A stretch of DNA of 64,000 nt from Roseobacter sp. (GCA_002731875.1 PCCY01000012.1:1-64000); one strand, 5' to 3'. Positions 35,333 to 44,901 are shown, counted from the first letter of the stretch. Notes: generated by a model not told the origin, from the letters alone. Program-made: numbers and translations.

Positions 35333-36645
35333 ACCGCCGCCCCCATAACCAGATCCGGCAGCCATGTAGCGATCCCGGGAAACAGGCACAGCAGAAGGAT
35401 CGCCAACACCATGCAGAGAACGAATGGCATTGATCCTGACAGGATAGTCTTGAGCGGGATATCAGGCGCGATGCCGTTGATGACATAGAGGTTCAGCCCT
35501 ACCGGCGGTGAGATCAGACCGATTTCCATGTTGATGGTCAGCACAACAGCGAACCAGATCGGGTCGAAACCCGCGGTCACGATGATGGGCAGCAGGATCG
35601 GAGCAGCCATCAGAATGACCGCGACCGGCGGAAGAAAGAAACCGGCAATCAAGAGGAAAATATTGATCGCCCCCATCAGCCACCAGCGGTTGACGTCCAG
35701 CGTGCCGATCCATTCGGCGATGGACTGCGTGATGTACAGGCTCGACAACATATAGGAAAACACACCCGCCGCCGCGATGATAAACAGGATCATCACCGAT
35801 TCACGCGTGCTGTCACGCAGCACCACCCATAGATCGCGCGGGTTCCATAGTTTGTAGATCACCATTGCGATCAACAGACACAGCAGCGCGCCGACAGCCG
35901 CAGTTTCCGACGGTGTCGCAATACCACCGTACATCGCGTACAGCACACCCAGGATGATGATCAAAAATGGCAATACACGCGGCAGGATTTCAAATTTTTC
36001 CCGCCAGCTATAGGCGCGTGCGGTCAGCAGCTCTCGGTCGCCGGAGCGCGCGGTGGAATAAAGCGACCAAGCCATGAACAAACCGACCAGCATTAGACCG
36101 GGCATGACGCCTGCCAGAAAAAGGCGGCCGATCGAACTTTCCGTCGCGATCCCGTATACGATCATCGTTACCGAAGGTGGAATCAAGATACCCAATGTGC
36201 CGCCAGCGGCGATCGATCCCGCCGCGACCCCATCCGGATAACCGCGCTTGCGCATCTCGGGGATGCCCATTTTACCGATCGCCGCGCAGGTTGCCGGGCT
36301 AGACCCGGACATGGCAGCAAACAATGCGCAGGCTCCGAGGTTTGATATCACCAACCCGCCCGGCACACGGGTCAACCAGCGTTCGAGCGCCTCGTAAAGA
36401 TCAGCGCCGGCCCGGGTGGAGGCAATGGATGACCCCATGATGATGAACATCGGAATGGCCAGCAGAGCGAAATTATCAAGTTTGCCAAACAATATTTCGG
36501 GCATCAGCTCTAGCGAGCGGGCACCATCAAACACCAGAAGAAAGCCGGCAGATACAATAAGCAATCCGATTGCCACGGATACACCGGAAAAGAGAACGAG
36601 AATCGTGGTCAGGGCGACAAGGCCGCTAAGCGTGAGCGGATCCAT
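35329..36645 (-). CDS. dctM: TRAP transporter large permease (DctM)
   Basis: A 438-residue membrane protein with about 12 spans and the DctM motifs FGKLDNFALLAIPMFIIMGS, SGSSPATCAAIGKMGIPEM and GTLGILIPPSVTMIVYGIAT-type segment. It is the sodium-driven channel subunit of a tripartite importer. Overlaps dctQ by one base and matA by four, so the importer and malonate enzymes form a single translational unit; malonate is the inferred substrate. Confidence 0.9.
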   Translation of the reverse strand: MDPLTLSGLVALTTILVLFSGVSVAIGLLIVSAGFLLVFDGARSLELMPEILFGKLDNFALLAIPMFIIMGSSIASTRAGADLYEALERWLTRVPGGLVISNLGACALFAAMSGSSPATCAAIGKMGIPEMRKRGYPDGVAAGSIAAGGTLGILIPPSVTMIVYGIATESSIGRLFLAGVMPGLMLVGLFMAWSLYSTARSGDRELLTARAYSWREKFEILPRVLPFLIIILGVLYAMYGGIATPSETAAVGALLCLLIAMVIYKLWNPRDLWVVLRDSTRESVMILFIIAAAGVFSYMLSSLYITQSIAEWIGTLDVNRWWLMGAINIFLLIAGFFLPPVAVILMAAPILLPIIVTAGFDPIWFAVVLTINMEIGLISPPVGLNLYVINGIAPDIPLKTILSGSMPFVLCMVLAILLLCLFPGIATWLPDLVMGAAV

Positions 36646-37205
36646 CAGGAATCCTCCAGTCCGAAAGGGAGATCAATTTTCAGTACGACAGCAACCAGGT
36701 CAGCGGTCAACTGAAGCATGAGAAGCCCCAACCCGACCGGCAATGACAGATAGGGTATCCACAGACGGACCCCCCAGACCGTATCGGATTTCCAGCCGCG
36801 CTCGTAAGCAAAGTGCCAGAATTCCGCACCATACCAGAACATCACCGCGATGATCGCAATGGAAATTGTCAGCGTCAGAATACACAGATAAAAGCGCACG
36901 GGTCTGGGTAACATCAACGGGATCAGGTCAACATTTACGTGCCCCCGCAGACGCTGCACATAGGGTAGACCGATCAGCGTGGCAGCGATCACCAGATAGA
37001 CCACCATTTCGGTTTGCCAGATCGTCGAATGGTTCAGAACGAAGCGCACAAAGATCATCTGGCAGGTGATGGCGACAGCCAGGACGATCATGGTGGCAGA
37101 CGTCCACCCTGCCAGTGTGGAAATAGCCCCAACAGCCTTGAGAAAATAGTTGTTGCCCACGCGCGCTTGCGTGACGGTTTGGTGGCCTGTCATCAGAACA
37201 CTCAC
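36645..37205 (-). CDS. dctQ: TRAP transporter small permease (DctQ)
   Basis: A 186-residue protein with four membrane segments, typical for DctQ, including QTEMVVYLVIAATLIGLPYV and GHVNVDLIP. It partners DctM. The gene lies between the binding-protein gene (after a hairpin-containing gap) and dctM. Confidence 0.85.
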   Translation of the reverse strand: MSVLMTGHQTVTQARVGNNYFLKAVGAISTLAGWTSATMIVLAVAITCQMIFVRFVLNHSTIWQTEMVVYLVIAATLIGLPYVQRLRGHVNVDLIPLMLPRPVRFYLCILTLTISIAIIAVMFWYGAEFWHFAYERGWKSDTVWGVRLWIPYLSLPVGLGLLMLQLTADLVAVVLKIDLPFGLEDS

Positions 37206-37225
37206 ATATAGGAAAGAACGGGGAT

Positions 37226-37248
37226 GAGGCGGCAGCGCCTGCCGCCTC
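37226..37248 (-). terminator. hairpin after the TRAP binding-protein gene
   Basis: GAGGCGGCA (37226-37234) and TGCCGCCTC (37240-37248) form a 9-bp stem with a 5-base loop, 8 bases after the dctP stop. No T-run follows in the leftward direction. As with the hairpin at 6837-6867, it probably protects the binding-protein mRNA and lowers read-through to the permeases. Confidence 0.6.
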
Positions 37249-37256
37249 GGTTAAGG

Positions 37257-38240
37257 CTATTCGACGGCCAAGGCCATATCGAGCAGCTTTTGTCCGTCTG
37301 GCGTGTCTTCCACGAATTTCGCGTAAGACGTTTTTTGTGCCAGCGCACGCCATGCATCGAAATCAGCCTGGCTCATCGTTGCGATCTCGACGCCAGCTTC
37401 GCGGAATACATCAGCCGAAGCTGCGTCTTCCTTTTTCGCTTCCTCAAGATAGAACGCCTGCGCCTTGGCGGCGGCATCAAGCAATGCAGCTTGCTGTTCT
37501 TCGTTCAGAGCTTCAAATGTGGATTTGTTCATCAACATCGGCTGATACATGAACCACAATGCCACATCACCGGCAGGCGTATAGCATTTCACCTGTTCGT
37601 AAATGCGATAGGACACAAATGACGATGAAGACGTGTTGGCAGCGTCCAGAACGCCGGTCTGCATTGCATTGTAAATTTCAGATGACGACATGGAGGCAAT
37701 TGACGCGCCGGCACCGGCCAGCATCTGTTCAAACGCCTTGCCCGCCGCACGGGTCTGAAGCCCGGCTACGTCTTCGGGCTTGGTGATACAGCCCTTGGTG
37801 CCCGCGAAGCCCCCGGCCAGATAACCGTGCACCAGCACCATCACATCATCCTGGGCCATTATTTCTTGCAAGGCCTTCATGAAATCTGAATTGTTCAACC
37901 GTGCCGCGTGATCATGGTTTTTCACCAAACCCGGCATCAACGTCAGGTTATAGGCAGGTTGCTGGCCGCCGGCATAGGAAAGCGGCAGGATTGTCATGTC
38001 CAACTGACCACGGCTTAGCGGTGTATATTGCTCGCGCGCTTTGAACAGCGACTGAGAGCCGAAAATTTTGATGTCCAGATCAACATCGGCCGCAGCCACT
38101 TCGTCGGCGACGATTTGTGCAACCTTGTTACGGACGTCCTGATTTGACCATTGGTGCGACAGGCGCAATTCTTCAGATACAGCAGCCCCCGCGACGAAAG
38201 TCGCAAGTGCCGCAACAGTGGACAGCAGTTTCAATCTCAT
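37257..38240 (-). CDS. dctP: TRAP transporter solute-binding protein (DctP family)
   Basis: A 327-residue periplasmic protein with a Sec signal (MRLKLLSTVAALATFVAGAA) and the DctP fold: LRLSHQW opening, QSLFKAREQYTPLSRGQLDM, the ligand-arginine region GLQTRAAGKAFEQM, and QTGVLDAANTSSSSF. The context (matA, matB, MatR-like regulator) makes malonate the likely ligand. First gene of the leftward operon. Confidence 0.88.
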   Translation of the reverse strand: MRLKLLSTVAALATFVAGAAVSEELRLSHQWSNQDVRNKVAQIVADEVAAADVDLDIKIFGSQSLFKAREQYTPLSRGQLDMTILPLSYAGGQQPAYNLTLMPGLVKNHDHAARLNNSDFMKALQEIMAQDDVMVLVHGYLAGGFAGTKGCITKPEDVAGLQTRAAGKAFEQMLAGAGASIASMSSSEIYNAMQTGVLDAANTSSSSFVSYRIYEQVKCYTPAGDVALWFMYQPMLMNKSTFEALNEEQQAALLDAAAKAQAFYLEEAKKEDAASADVFREAGVEIATMSQADFDAWRALAQKTSYAKFVEDTPDGQKLLDMALAVE

Positions 38241-38321
38241 TGTGTTTCCTCCCAGAAAGCTCGGCCCCTTTTTTACAGACCTTACAGCGCACAGTCCCGC
38301 TTGCTGGATTACAAGTCAACC

Positions 38322-38337
38322 TTTTTGTATACAAGAA
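38322..38337. promoter_or_regulatory. putative MatR operator
   Basis: TTTTTGTA-TACAAGAA is a 16-base near-perfect palindrome (core TTGTATACAA exact) between the divergent dctP and matR-like genes. As I recall, the Rhizobium MatR operator has a similar TCTTGTA/TACA core. It lies about 85 bases upstream of the dctP start and 43 upstream of the regulator start. Confidence 0.65.
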
Positions 38338-38379
38338 TTACATCCTTGCGTTTATTTTAGCTCGGTATATCGTTGCCGT

Positions 38380-39036
38380 ATGAACATCCGTACCGCTGAC
38401 AAAATTTCAAAAGAACTGGAACGCCTTGTTTTTACCGGCGAATTACAGAATGGAGAGCGATTGGATGAGATAAAGCTCGCTACTTTATTCGGTGTCTCAC
38501 GCACCCCCGTGCGCGAAGCGATCCAAAAGCTCGCCACCTCCGGGCTTGTCCGACAAGAGCCCCGGCGCGGGGCCTTCGTCCACCAGCCCGGCCCGATGGA
38601 GCTGATTGAGATGTTTGAATTCATGGCGGAAATCGAAGCGACCTGCGGGCGATTGGCGGCCAAACGTATTTCGGAAGAGGCGCTTGCCGAGCTCGAGCTT
38701 GCCAATGAAAAATGTCAGCGCTCTCTCGATCAGGGGGATGCAGACCAATACTATCTTGAGAACGAACATTTTCACCACATTATCTACAAGAGTGCGGGAA
38801 ACGAATTTCTTGAACGCGAAGCACTGAAACTGCACAGACGGTTGAAGCCGTTCAGGCGTATTCAGCTGCACCTGCGTGGGCGTATGAAACAATCCATGGA
38901 CGAGCACCGCGAAATTGTGAAAGCGCTTACCGATGCGGACAGTACCCGCGCAGCGGATACCTTGCGCGATCACGTGGCAATTCAGGGCGAAAAGTTCAAT
39001 CACCTGATGACGAGCCTCAAGGACAAGTCAATTTAG
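38380..39036 (+). CDS. matR: GntR-family regulator, MatR-like
   Basis: A 218-residue FCD-type GntR regulator: N-terminal winged helix (LDEIKLATLFGVSRTPVREA) and an FCD domain with metal-ligand-type histidines (NEHFHHIIYKSAGN, DEHREIVKAL). The ATG at 38380 is chosen because the DNA-binding domain starts there; the longer frame to 38218 overlaps dctP. It is divergent from the malonate operon, as Rhizobium matR is from matABC, and presumably releases the operator when malonate binds. Confidence 0.8.
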   Translation: MNIRTADKISKELERLVFTGELQNGERLDEIKLATLFGVSRTPVREAIQKLATSGLVRQEPRRGAFVHQPGPMELIEMFEFMAEIEATCGRLAAKRISEEALAELELANEKCQRSLDQGDADQYYLENEHFHHIIYKSAGNEFLEREALKLHRRLKPFRRIQLHLRGRMKQSMDEHREIVKALTDADSTRAADTLRDHVAIQGEKFNHLMTSLKDKSI

Positions 39037-39233
39037 CGACAGTTCGGGTGACCCGCGCACCATCCCCGCCGAACGGAACCTACCCGATGGCGTTTTCCGT
39101 TCAGAGCCCAGGACAAAGCGCACCTACGGGCTTTCGACGGGCCAGCCGTTACGTCATACGATAGAAAGCGGGTGGACAAAGAGACAAATCCTCTATGTTT
39201 TCTGCAATGCTATGGCAAAAAAAGAGAGACTTC

Positions 39234-41672
39234 ATGACAAATTCCCGATTGGTCCCGATGGCGAAGCAAACTTGGCTTACGTTGTTCGGGGCGTTTTTAG
39301 TCGCGCTCCTTCTTTCTTTCGTACCTGCCATCGCCAACGCGCAGTCGCTTTTTACCGGGGGATCGTCAAAGTCTGAGGCCCCTGCGTCAGAAAGCCCGAC
39401 AGCGGATCCGGCCAACGCGGACCCGCTGGCCACGCTGCTGACAGTTCTCAAGGACGACAAGGCGCGAGCCGCGCTTATTGCGGATCTCGAGTCGTCCATC
39501 GGGGGTCCCGCCCCGACCGCGACGACCGACGTACCAGTCTTGGAAAAGGTCGTGAAAGTCGCAAAAGAAGACGGCACTTCGCTTGGGCGTCGTATCGCTT
39601 TGGTGACGCAAAGGGTCGGCGAAGATACTGTAGCAACGTTGTCGGGCTTCTGGGCATCGCTCAAGGGCGGCGGCGGCGTGTTTTCCGGGCTTAGTGGGGC
39701 CGAGCTTTCTGTATTGCTCGATGCGATCCCCGGCCTGCTTACGGTTATTGCCATCACTGTCGTCTTGTTCGTGGTCCTGCGCAGGTTGGCACGTGGTCTT
39801 TACGCCCGAATGGGCCGCACTGCCGAAAACGGCGGCTTGCTACGGTCGATCGGCCTTTTTCTCGGGTCGAACTTGCTGGACGCGCTGATCGTCGTGGTCG
39901 CATGGGCAGCGGGGTATCTGATCACAATCCTAGCTGTCGGCGATTTCGGCCAGATAGGTATCCGCCAAACCATGTATCTGAACGCCTTTTTGCTGGTAGA
40001 GATGACCAAGGTCGTCATCCGGTCATTCCTGTCGCCTATCGCTTCGGGTCTGCGGCTGGTACCGGTCAGCGATTCAGCCGCAAGATCGCTGACGCGGTAC
40101 CTTAGCATCGTGGTCAGCGTCCTGGGCTACGGTCAGCTGCTTATTGTACCGATCGTGAACCAAAGCGTGAATACAGCCGCGGGTGCCGGTGTGTCGGCGG
40201 TTCTGTCGGTTCTCGTGTTGCTCTATCTGGTCTATATCGTCCTGCGCCGCCGCAAGGACGTGACGCGATGGCTGCAAAGCGAAGCGGATCCGGCCATGGC
40301 CGAAGACGCCGAAGGCGTCGACCCCGTGGTTATCCAAAAAGCCCGTAACGGATTTATCGCGCGAATGCTGAACGGCTTAGCGGGTATATGGCACTGGGTC
40401 GCCCTGTTGTATATCGCGGTAATGTTCACCGTCTTGATGACGCAATCTGCCGAAATCACGCTGAATGCCATTGTCGGATCGGGTAAGATACTTGCTGCCA
40501 TTCTTATTGCCGCCTTGCTGTCGGGCTGGTTAACCAAAGCTGTACATCGCGGCATTCCGTTACCCGAAGATATCAATGCCAAGCTTCCGTTGCTAGAGCG
40601 CAGGATCAACCGGTTTGTACCGCGCGCCTTCAGCGTGTTACGGCTGATCTTGCTGGTATTGGTTCTAATGTTCACTCTGGACGTTCTGGGGATGATCGAC
40701 ATGCGCGGCTGGCTGGAAAGCCAGGTCGGGTTGTCGGTAACCACTGCGCTTATCTCGGTCGGGTTGATCCTGTTCGTATCCTTCGCCATCTGGCTCGCCC
40801 TGACGTCTTTCGTGGATTATAAACTGAACCCTGAATACGGTGCGATACCGTCGTCGCGTGAAACCACGCTGCTGACATTGCTGCGCAACGCGGCCACCAT
40901 TGCACTGGTCATCCTGACATTGATGTTTGTGCTAAGCGAGATCGGGCTGGATATCGGGCCGCTTCTGGCCTCGGCCGGGGTGCTGGGTCTGGCGATCGGT
41001 TTTGGTGCGCAAAAGATGGTGCAGGACATCATCACCGGGGTGTTCATTCAGTTCGAGAACGTCATCAACGTAGGCGATGTGATAACCGTAGGCGGCACTA
41101 CCGGCACGGTGGAAAAACTGTCTGTGCGATCTGTTTCACTGCGCGATGTGCAGGGCGTGTTTCACATGATCCCGTTTTCCACTGTGGATATGGTCAGCAA
41201 TTACATGCGCGGCTTTGCATACACGGTCACGGATATGGGCATCGCCTATCGCGAAAACGTCGAAGAAGCCAAACAGGCGATGTTCGATGCATTTGAGCGG
41301 ATGATCGAAAAAGAGCCCGATATTTCGACCAACGTCATCGGAGATCTGGAATGGTTCGGGGTGCAATCGCTGGGAGACAGCGCCGTTGTCCTGCGCACCC
41401 GCATCAAGACTGAACCAGGCAAGCAATGGGGCATCGGTCGAACCTTCAATGGCTACCTCAAGGCTGTATTCGACGAACGCGGTATCGAGATTCCGTTCCC
41501 GCAACAGACGATATGGCTTGGCGAGAACAAGGATGGATCGACCCAGCCTTTCAAGATCGCACCGCCTTCGGATGGGCGCAGCGAGCCTACACCCCCAAAT
41601 ACCCCCACAAAGGAAATCACGTCTGACGATGTTCCAGACAGTGACGATTTCGACGCTGGCCCGGATCGCTGA
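39234..41672 (+). CDS. large MscS-family mechanosensitive channel
   Basis: An 812-residue membrane protein. A signal or first membrane helix (WLTLFGAFLVALLLSFVPAI) leads into a ~120-residue periplasmic region, about ten further spans, then the MscS core from about residue 575: the pore helix LLASAGVLGLAIGFGAQKMV and the beta domain with FENVINVGDVITVGGTTGTV. The charged C-terminus is rich in Pro, Ser and Asp. It resembles E. coli YbiO in architecture. It opens on hypo-osmotic shock. ATG 39234 has an AGAGAG site 6-8 bases upstream. Confidence 0.88.
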   Translation: MTNSRLVPMAKQTWLTLFGAFLVALLLSFVPAIANAQSLFTGGSSKSEAPASESPTADPANADPLATLLTVLKDDKARAALIADLESSIGGPAPTATTDVPVLEKVVKVAKEDGTSLGRRIALVTQRVGEDTVATLSGFWASLKGGGGVFSGLSGAELSVLLDAIPGLLTVIAITVVLFVVLRRLARGLYARMGRTAENGGLLRSIGLFLGSNLLDALIVVVAWAAGYLITILAVGDFGQIGIRQTMYLNAFLLVEMTKVVIRSFLSPIASGLRLVPVSDSAARSLTRYLSIVVSVLGYGQLLIVPIVNQSVNTAAGAGVSAVLSVLVLLYLVYIVLRRRKDVTRWLQSEADPAMAEDAEGVDPVVIQKARNGFIARMLNGLAGIWHWVALLYIAVMFTVLMTQSAEITLNAIVGSGKILAAILIAALLSGWLTKAVHRGIPLPEDINAKLPLLERRINRFVPRAFSVLRLILLVLVLMFTLDVLGMIDMRGWLESQVGLSVTTALISVGLILFVSFAIWLALTSFVDYKLNPEYGAIPSSRETTLLTLLRNAATIALVILTLMFVLSEIGLDIGPLLASAGVLGLAIGFGAQKMVQDIITGVFIQFENVINVGDVITVGGTTGTVEKLSVRSVSLRDVQGVFHMIPFSTVDMVSNYMRGFAYTVTDMGIAYRENVEEAKQAMFDAFERMIEKEPDISTNVIGDLEWFGVQSLGDSAVVLRTRIKTEPGKQWGIGRTFNGYLKAVFDERGIEIPFPQQTIWLGENKDGSTQPFKIAPPSDGRSEPTPPNTPTKEITSDDVPDSDDFDAGPDR

Positions 41673-41689
41673 GCCTTATAAACGAATAA

Positions 41690-41723
41690 AAAGCCCGCAG
41701 TCGTTGATCTGACTGCGGGCTTT
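41690..41723. terminator. bidirectional intrinsic terminator
   Basis: AAAGCCCGCAGTC (41690-41702) pairs perfectly over 13 bp with GACTGCGGGCTTT (41711-41723), with an 8-base loop and A/T runs on both sides. It lies between the convergent mscS-like and TPP-enzyme genes and should stop transcription both ways. Confidence 0.88.
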
Positions 41724-41744
41724 CTGTCACCGTTCAGGTGTAAT

Positions 41745-43316
41745 TCACATCACGGCTTCTATGAGATAGGGTCCTTTGGTCGCCAACCCGGTCTCCAGAG
41801 CCAGTTCCAGCGCTGCGCAATCGGTTACCTGTGTTGCGTCCACGCCCATGGATTTTGCCATTTCGACAAAGCGCAACGTCGGTTGGTCCAACGAAAGCAT
41901 GTCGATCGCCTTGGGGCCTGCGTTGCTGACGCCGACATTGGTCAGCTCACCCCGAAGGATCTTGTAGACCCGGTTGGCGAATATCACGATCGTCACGTCC
42001 AGGTTTTCCCGGGCCATCGTCCACAACGACTGAATGGTGTACATCGCGCTTCCGTCGCCCACCAAGGCAAGAACCTTGCGTTCGGGGCAGGCCACGGCGG
42101 CGCCGATTGCAACCGGCATGCCATAGCCGATAGAGCCGCCGCAGTTGTTCAGCCACGTATGCCGCGGCGCGCCAGCGGTCGCCGGAAAAAAGCTGCGTCC
42201 GGTCGTGATTGCTTCGTCCACGACAATAGCGTCACGAGGAATGCTTCTGGCCAGTACATCGGCGATACCGCCCGGCTCCAACGGACCTGTGGGTTTATCT
42301 GGCACCGCGTTTGGCGCAATGCCGGCGGGTGGGGTTTCGGCGGCCCCCACGTTGTCGCATACAGCGTTCAGCGCCCCCGCGATATCCTGCGATGTCCGGC
42401 AAAGGTCGATGATCTGCGTGCCCTCAGCCGTCAGGATCGCCGGTTTGTCCGGATAGGCGAAAAATCCGATGGGCGCGCGGGCACCGATCAACACGATACG
42501 CTTGAACGGCTTCAATACCTCTAGTGCTTGGTCGATCGGGTATGGCACCCGATTTATCACGACCCGCCCTGCCCCACGTTCGAGCCGGGCGTTGGCCCAC
42601 TCACACAACAGCTTGCAGCCGGTTTTCGCCGATATCCGACCTGCGATTTCCAGCATATCCTCGGTCAATGCCGCGCCGCCCAACAACAGCAGGCTGTCAG
42701 GACCCGATAGCGCCGCGACGGCATCATCCAAAGCGGTCGCATCGAACGGTGGCCGCGGTTGCGGTGCCAGTGGTTCAGCAACCTTACCACCCGTGTTCCA
42801 TGCGGTGTCACTGGGCAACATCAATGTCGCCACCTGCCCCGGTGCCAGATTGGCAGCCTGAACTGCCTTGGCCGCGTCTGCCCCGACGTCTGAGGCTGAC
42901 ATCGACGTATGCACCCAGTGCGAAACGGGTCGCGCGATCCCTTCGATGTCGGATGTCAGCGGGGCGTCAAGCTCGATATGGCTTACCGCGTGTTCGCCCA
43001 CAATGTTGACGATCCCTGAACCGGCTTTCTTGGCATTGTGCAAGTTCGACAACCCGTTGGCCAACCCCGGCCCGAGGTGTAACAACGTGCAGGCCGGTTT
43101 GCGGGCCATCCGAAAATACCCGTCTGCGGCACCTGTCGCGACACCTTCCTGCAGCACCAGAATGGATCTCATTCCCGGCACATGATCCAGCGCGGCGACA
43201 AAGTGCATCTCGGAGGTGCCGGGATTGGTAAAGCACGTGTCCAGCCCGCTCTCAAGCAAGGTTTTCACCAGGCTTTCGGCACCATTCATAAGCGTATCAT
43301 CGGTTGATTGACTCAC
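41745..43316 (-). CDS. thiamine-diphosphate enzyme, acetolactate synthase/benzoylformate decarboxylase-like
   Basis: A 523-residue enzyme with the three-domain layout of TPP decarboxylases: N-terminal Pyr domain with FTNPGTSEMHFVAALD and the cofactor-activating glutamate in LVLQEGVATGAADGY, a central domain, and the PP domain with GDGSAMYTIQSLWTM ending in the FANRVYKIL region that replaces the usual NN. Such enzymes decarboxylate 2-keto acids or condense aldehydes. It forms a two-gene operon with the CoA ligase upstream (16-base gap). The real substrate is not evident; it is unlikely to be the biosynthetic acetolactate synthase because no regulatory subunit is present. Confidence 0.8.
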   Translation of the reverse strand: MSQSTDDTLMNGAESLVKTLLESGLDTCFTNPGTSEMHFVAALDHVPGMRSILVLQEGVATGAADGYFRMARKPACTLLHLGPGLANGLSNLHNAKKAGSGIVNIVGEHAVSHIELDAPLTSDIEGIARPVSHWVHTSMSASDVGADAAKAVQAANLAPGQVATLMLPSDTAWNTGGKVAEPLAPQPRPPFDATALDDAVAALSGPDSLLLLGGAALTEDMLEIAGRISAKTGCKLLCEWANARLERGAGRVVINRVPYPIDQALEVLKPFKRIVLIGARAPIGFFAYPDKPAILTAEGTQIIDLCRTSQDIAGALNAVCDNVGAAETPPAGIAPNAVPDKPTGPLEPGGIADVLARSIPRDAIVVDEAITTGRSFFPATAGAPRHTWLNNCGGSIGYGMPVAIGAAVACPERKVLALVGDGSAMYTIQSLWTMARENLDVTIVIFANRVYKILRGELTNVGVSNAGPKAIDMLSLDQPTLRFVEMAKSMGVDATQVTDCAALELALETGLATKGPYLIEAVM

Positions 43317-43332
43317 ATCTAATTCCTTTGAA

Positions 43333-44901
43333 TCATGTTTTCACCGCGTCCCAAAAGGGTACCCGCAGTTCTTTTTTGAGGATCTTGCCGATAGAGCTGC
43401 GCGGCAGCGTATCACGGATTTCGACAGCGGAGAGCCGTTGGCTTTTCCCCAGCTTTGCATTGGCATCAACGCAGATCTGGTCACCGGTTCGGGTCGCACC
43501 TGCACGAAGCACCACAAGACCATAGGGGGTTTCGCCCCACGCTTCGGACGGCACGCCGATGACAGCGGCATCGATCACATCCGGATCCGCCAGCAACATC
43601 AGTTCAAGGTCATCAGCATAGATGTTCAAGCCGCCCGAAATGATCATGTCTTTCTTGCGGTCCGACAAGATCAGGAAACCGTCTTTGTCGAAGCGACCCA
43701 TATCACCGGATCGGAAAAACACTCGCCCCGCATCGTCGCGCCAAATATAATCTGCCGTCAAATCATCGCGCCCGTAGTATCCGGCCATCATGGTGGGTCC
43801 GCGGCCGCAGATTTCTCCGACTTCGTCGCTTGGCACTTCGTTCCCTGCTTCGTCAATCAAGCGGATCTCGTTTCCAGGGGCCGGTTGGCCGACCGTATGC
43901 AACTTGTCGGGATGCTCTGCCGAATTCAGGACGGTGACACCCCCGCCTTCGGTCAGCCCGTAGTATTCCAGCAGCTTGCCAGGGAACCGCGCCAGAACGT
44001 CGGCCTTGACCGCGGCGCGCAGCGGCGCAGAGGTCGAGAACTTGACCTTCATCGAGGTCAAATCGAACGTTTCGAAATCGGGAACGTCCATGATCCGTTT
44101 ATACTGCACCGGCACAAGCATTGTATGGGTGATCTTTTCGCGCTCAACGATTTCCAGATATCCGCGCGCGTCGAATTTCGGCATCAGGTATACGGTGGAC
44201 CCGCCGTATAGAGTGGGAAGGAATGACACAATCGTGGTGTTGGAGTACAGCGGCGTCGACAGCAAGGTTCGCGCGTCATCATCATAGCCGTTGGGGGATA
44301 CCCGATCCATCTGCGCGGCGCGCATCCAGTGGTTATGCAGGATCCCTTTCGGCGTGCCGGTCGTGCCTGACGAATAGATCAGGTTAAATGCATCAGACAT
44401 ATCGATGGCGATGTTCGGGTCCGTGACATCCGCCTGTTCCACCGCCGCGCTGAAGGATTGGAAAGCCGGATGATCAAAATCAAGCGCGAACCGGGCGATA
44501 TCAAGATCGGTGACAAACCCTTCGACAAGATCAAGATATTGCGCCGCGACAAAGATCGCCTTTGCACCACAATCGGTTAACATTTTCTGTAACGCATCCG
44601 GAGATGCCATCGTCGACAGTGGCGTTACGCAGGCCCCCGCTCGCAGAATACCCATGAAAAGCGCTGCATACGGAATCGAGTTGGGCGAAATAATCGCGAT
44701 GTTATCGCCCTTGGCAACGCCCATCGACAGAAGCAGATTGGCAATCTTGTTGATCCGCCTATCGAACTCTCGCCAGCTTATCGACGTGTTTTCACAGACC
44801 AGCGCCAGTTTGTCCGGATGGGTCTGGGCGTTGGCCCGCACGACTTCCACGATTGTGCGGGTAGGTGCAGTTGCAGGCGCAGGAGGATTGATCGCTAACA
44901 T
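43333..44901 (-). CDS. acyl-CoA synthetase (AMP-forming)
   Basis: A 522-residue class I adenylate-forming enzyme. Motifs: P-loop IYSSGTTGTPKGILHN, A5 EYYGLTEGGG, A7 FRSGDMGRFD, A8 KDMIISGGLNIYADDLE and a C-terminal catalytic lysine in RSSIGKILKKELR. ATG 44901 is chosen over 44928 because CAGGAAG lies 6 bases upstream. It activates an unknown carboxylic acid to its CoA ester. The pairing with a TPP enzyme is unusual and may define a small catabolic route. Confidence 0.85.
   Translation of the reverse strand: MLAINPPAPATAPTRTIVEVVRANAQTHPDKLALVCENTSISWREFDRRINKIANLLLSMGVAKGDNIAIISPNSIPYAALFMGILRAGACVTPLSTMASPDALQKMLTDCGAKAIFVAAQYLDLVEGFVTDLDIARFALDFDHPAFQSFSAAVEQADVTDPNIAIDMSDAFNLIYSSGTTGTPKGILHNHWMRAAQMDRVSPNGYDDDARTLLSTPLYSNTTIVSFLPTLYGGSTVYLMPKFDARGYLEIVEREKITHTMLVPVQYKRIMDVPDFETFDLTSMKVKFSTSAPLRAAVKADVLARFPGKLLEYYGLTEGGGVTVLNSAEHPDKLHTVGQPAPGNEIRLIDEAGNEVPSDEVGEICGRGPTMMAGYYGRDDLTADYIWRDDAGRVFFRSGDMGRFDKDGFLILSDRKKDMIISGGLNIYADDLELMLLADPDVIDAAVIGVPSEAWGETPYGLVVLRAGATRTGDQICVDANAKLGKSQRLSAVEIRDTLPRSSIGKILKKELRVPFWDAVKT

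Noticed and set aside
39071-39102. GAACGGAA/TTCCGTTC inverted repeat after the matR-like gene as terminator
   Set aside because: 8-bp stem with a 16-base loop and no T-run; too weak to call.
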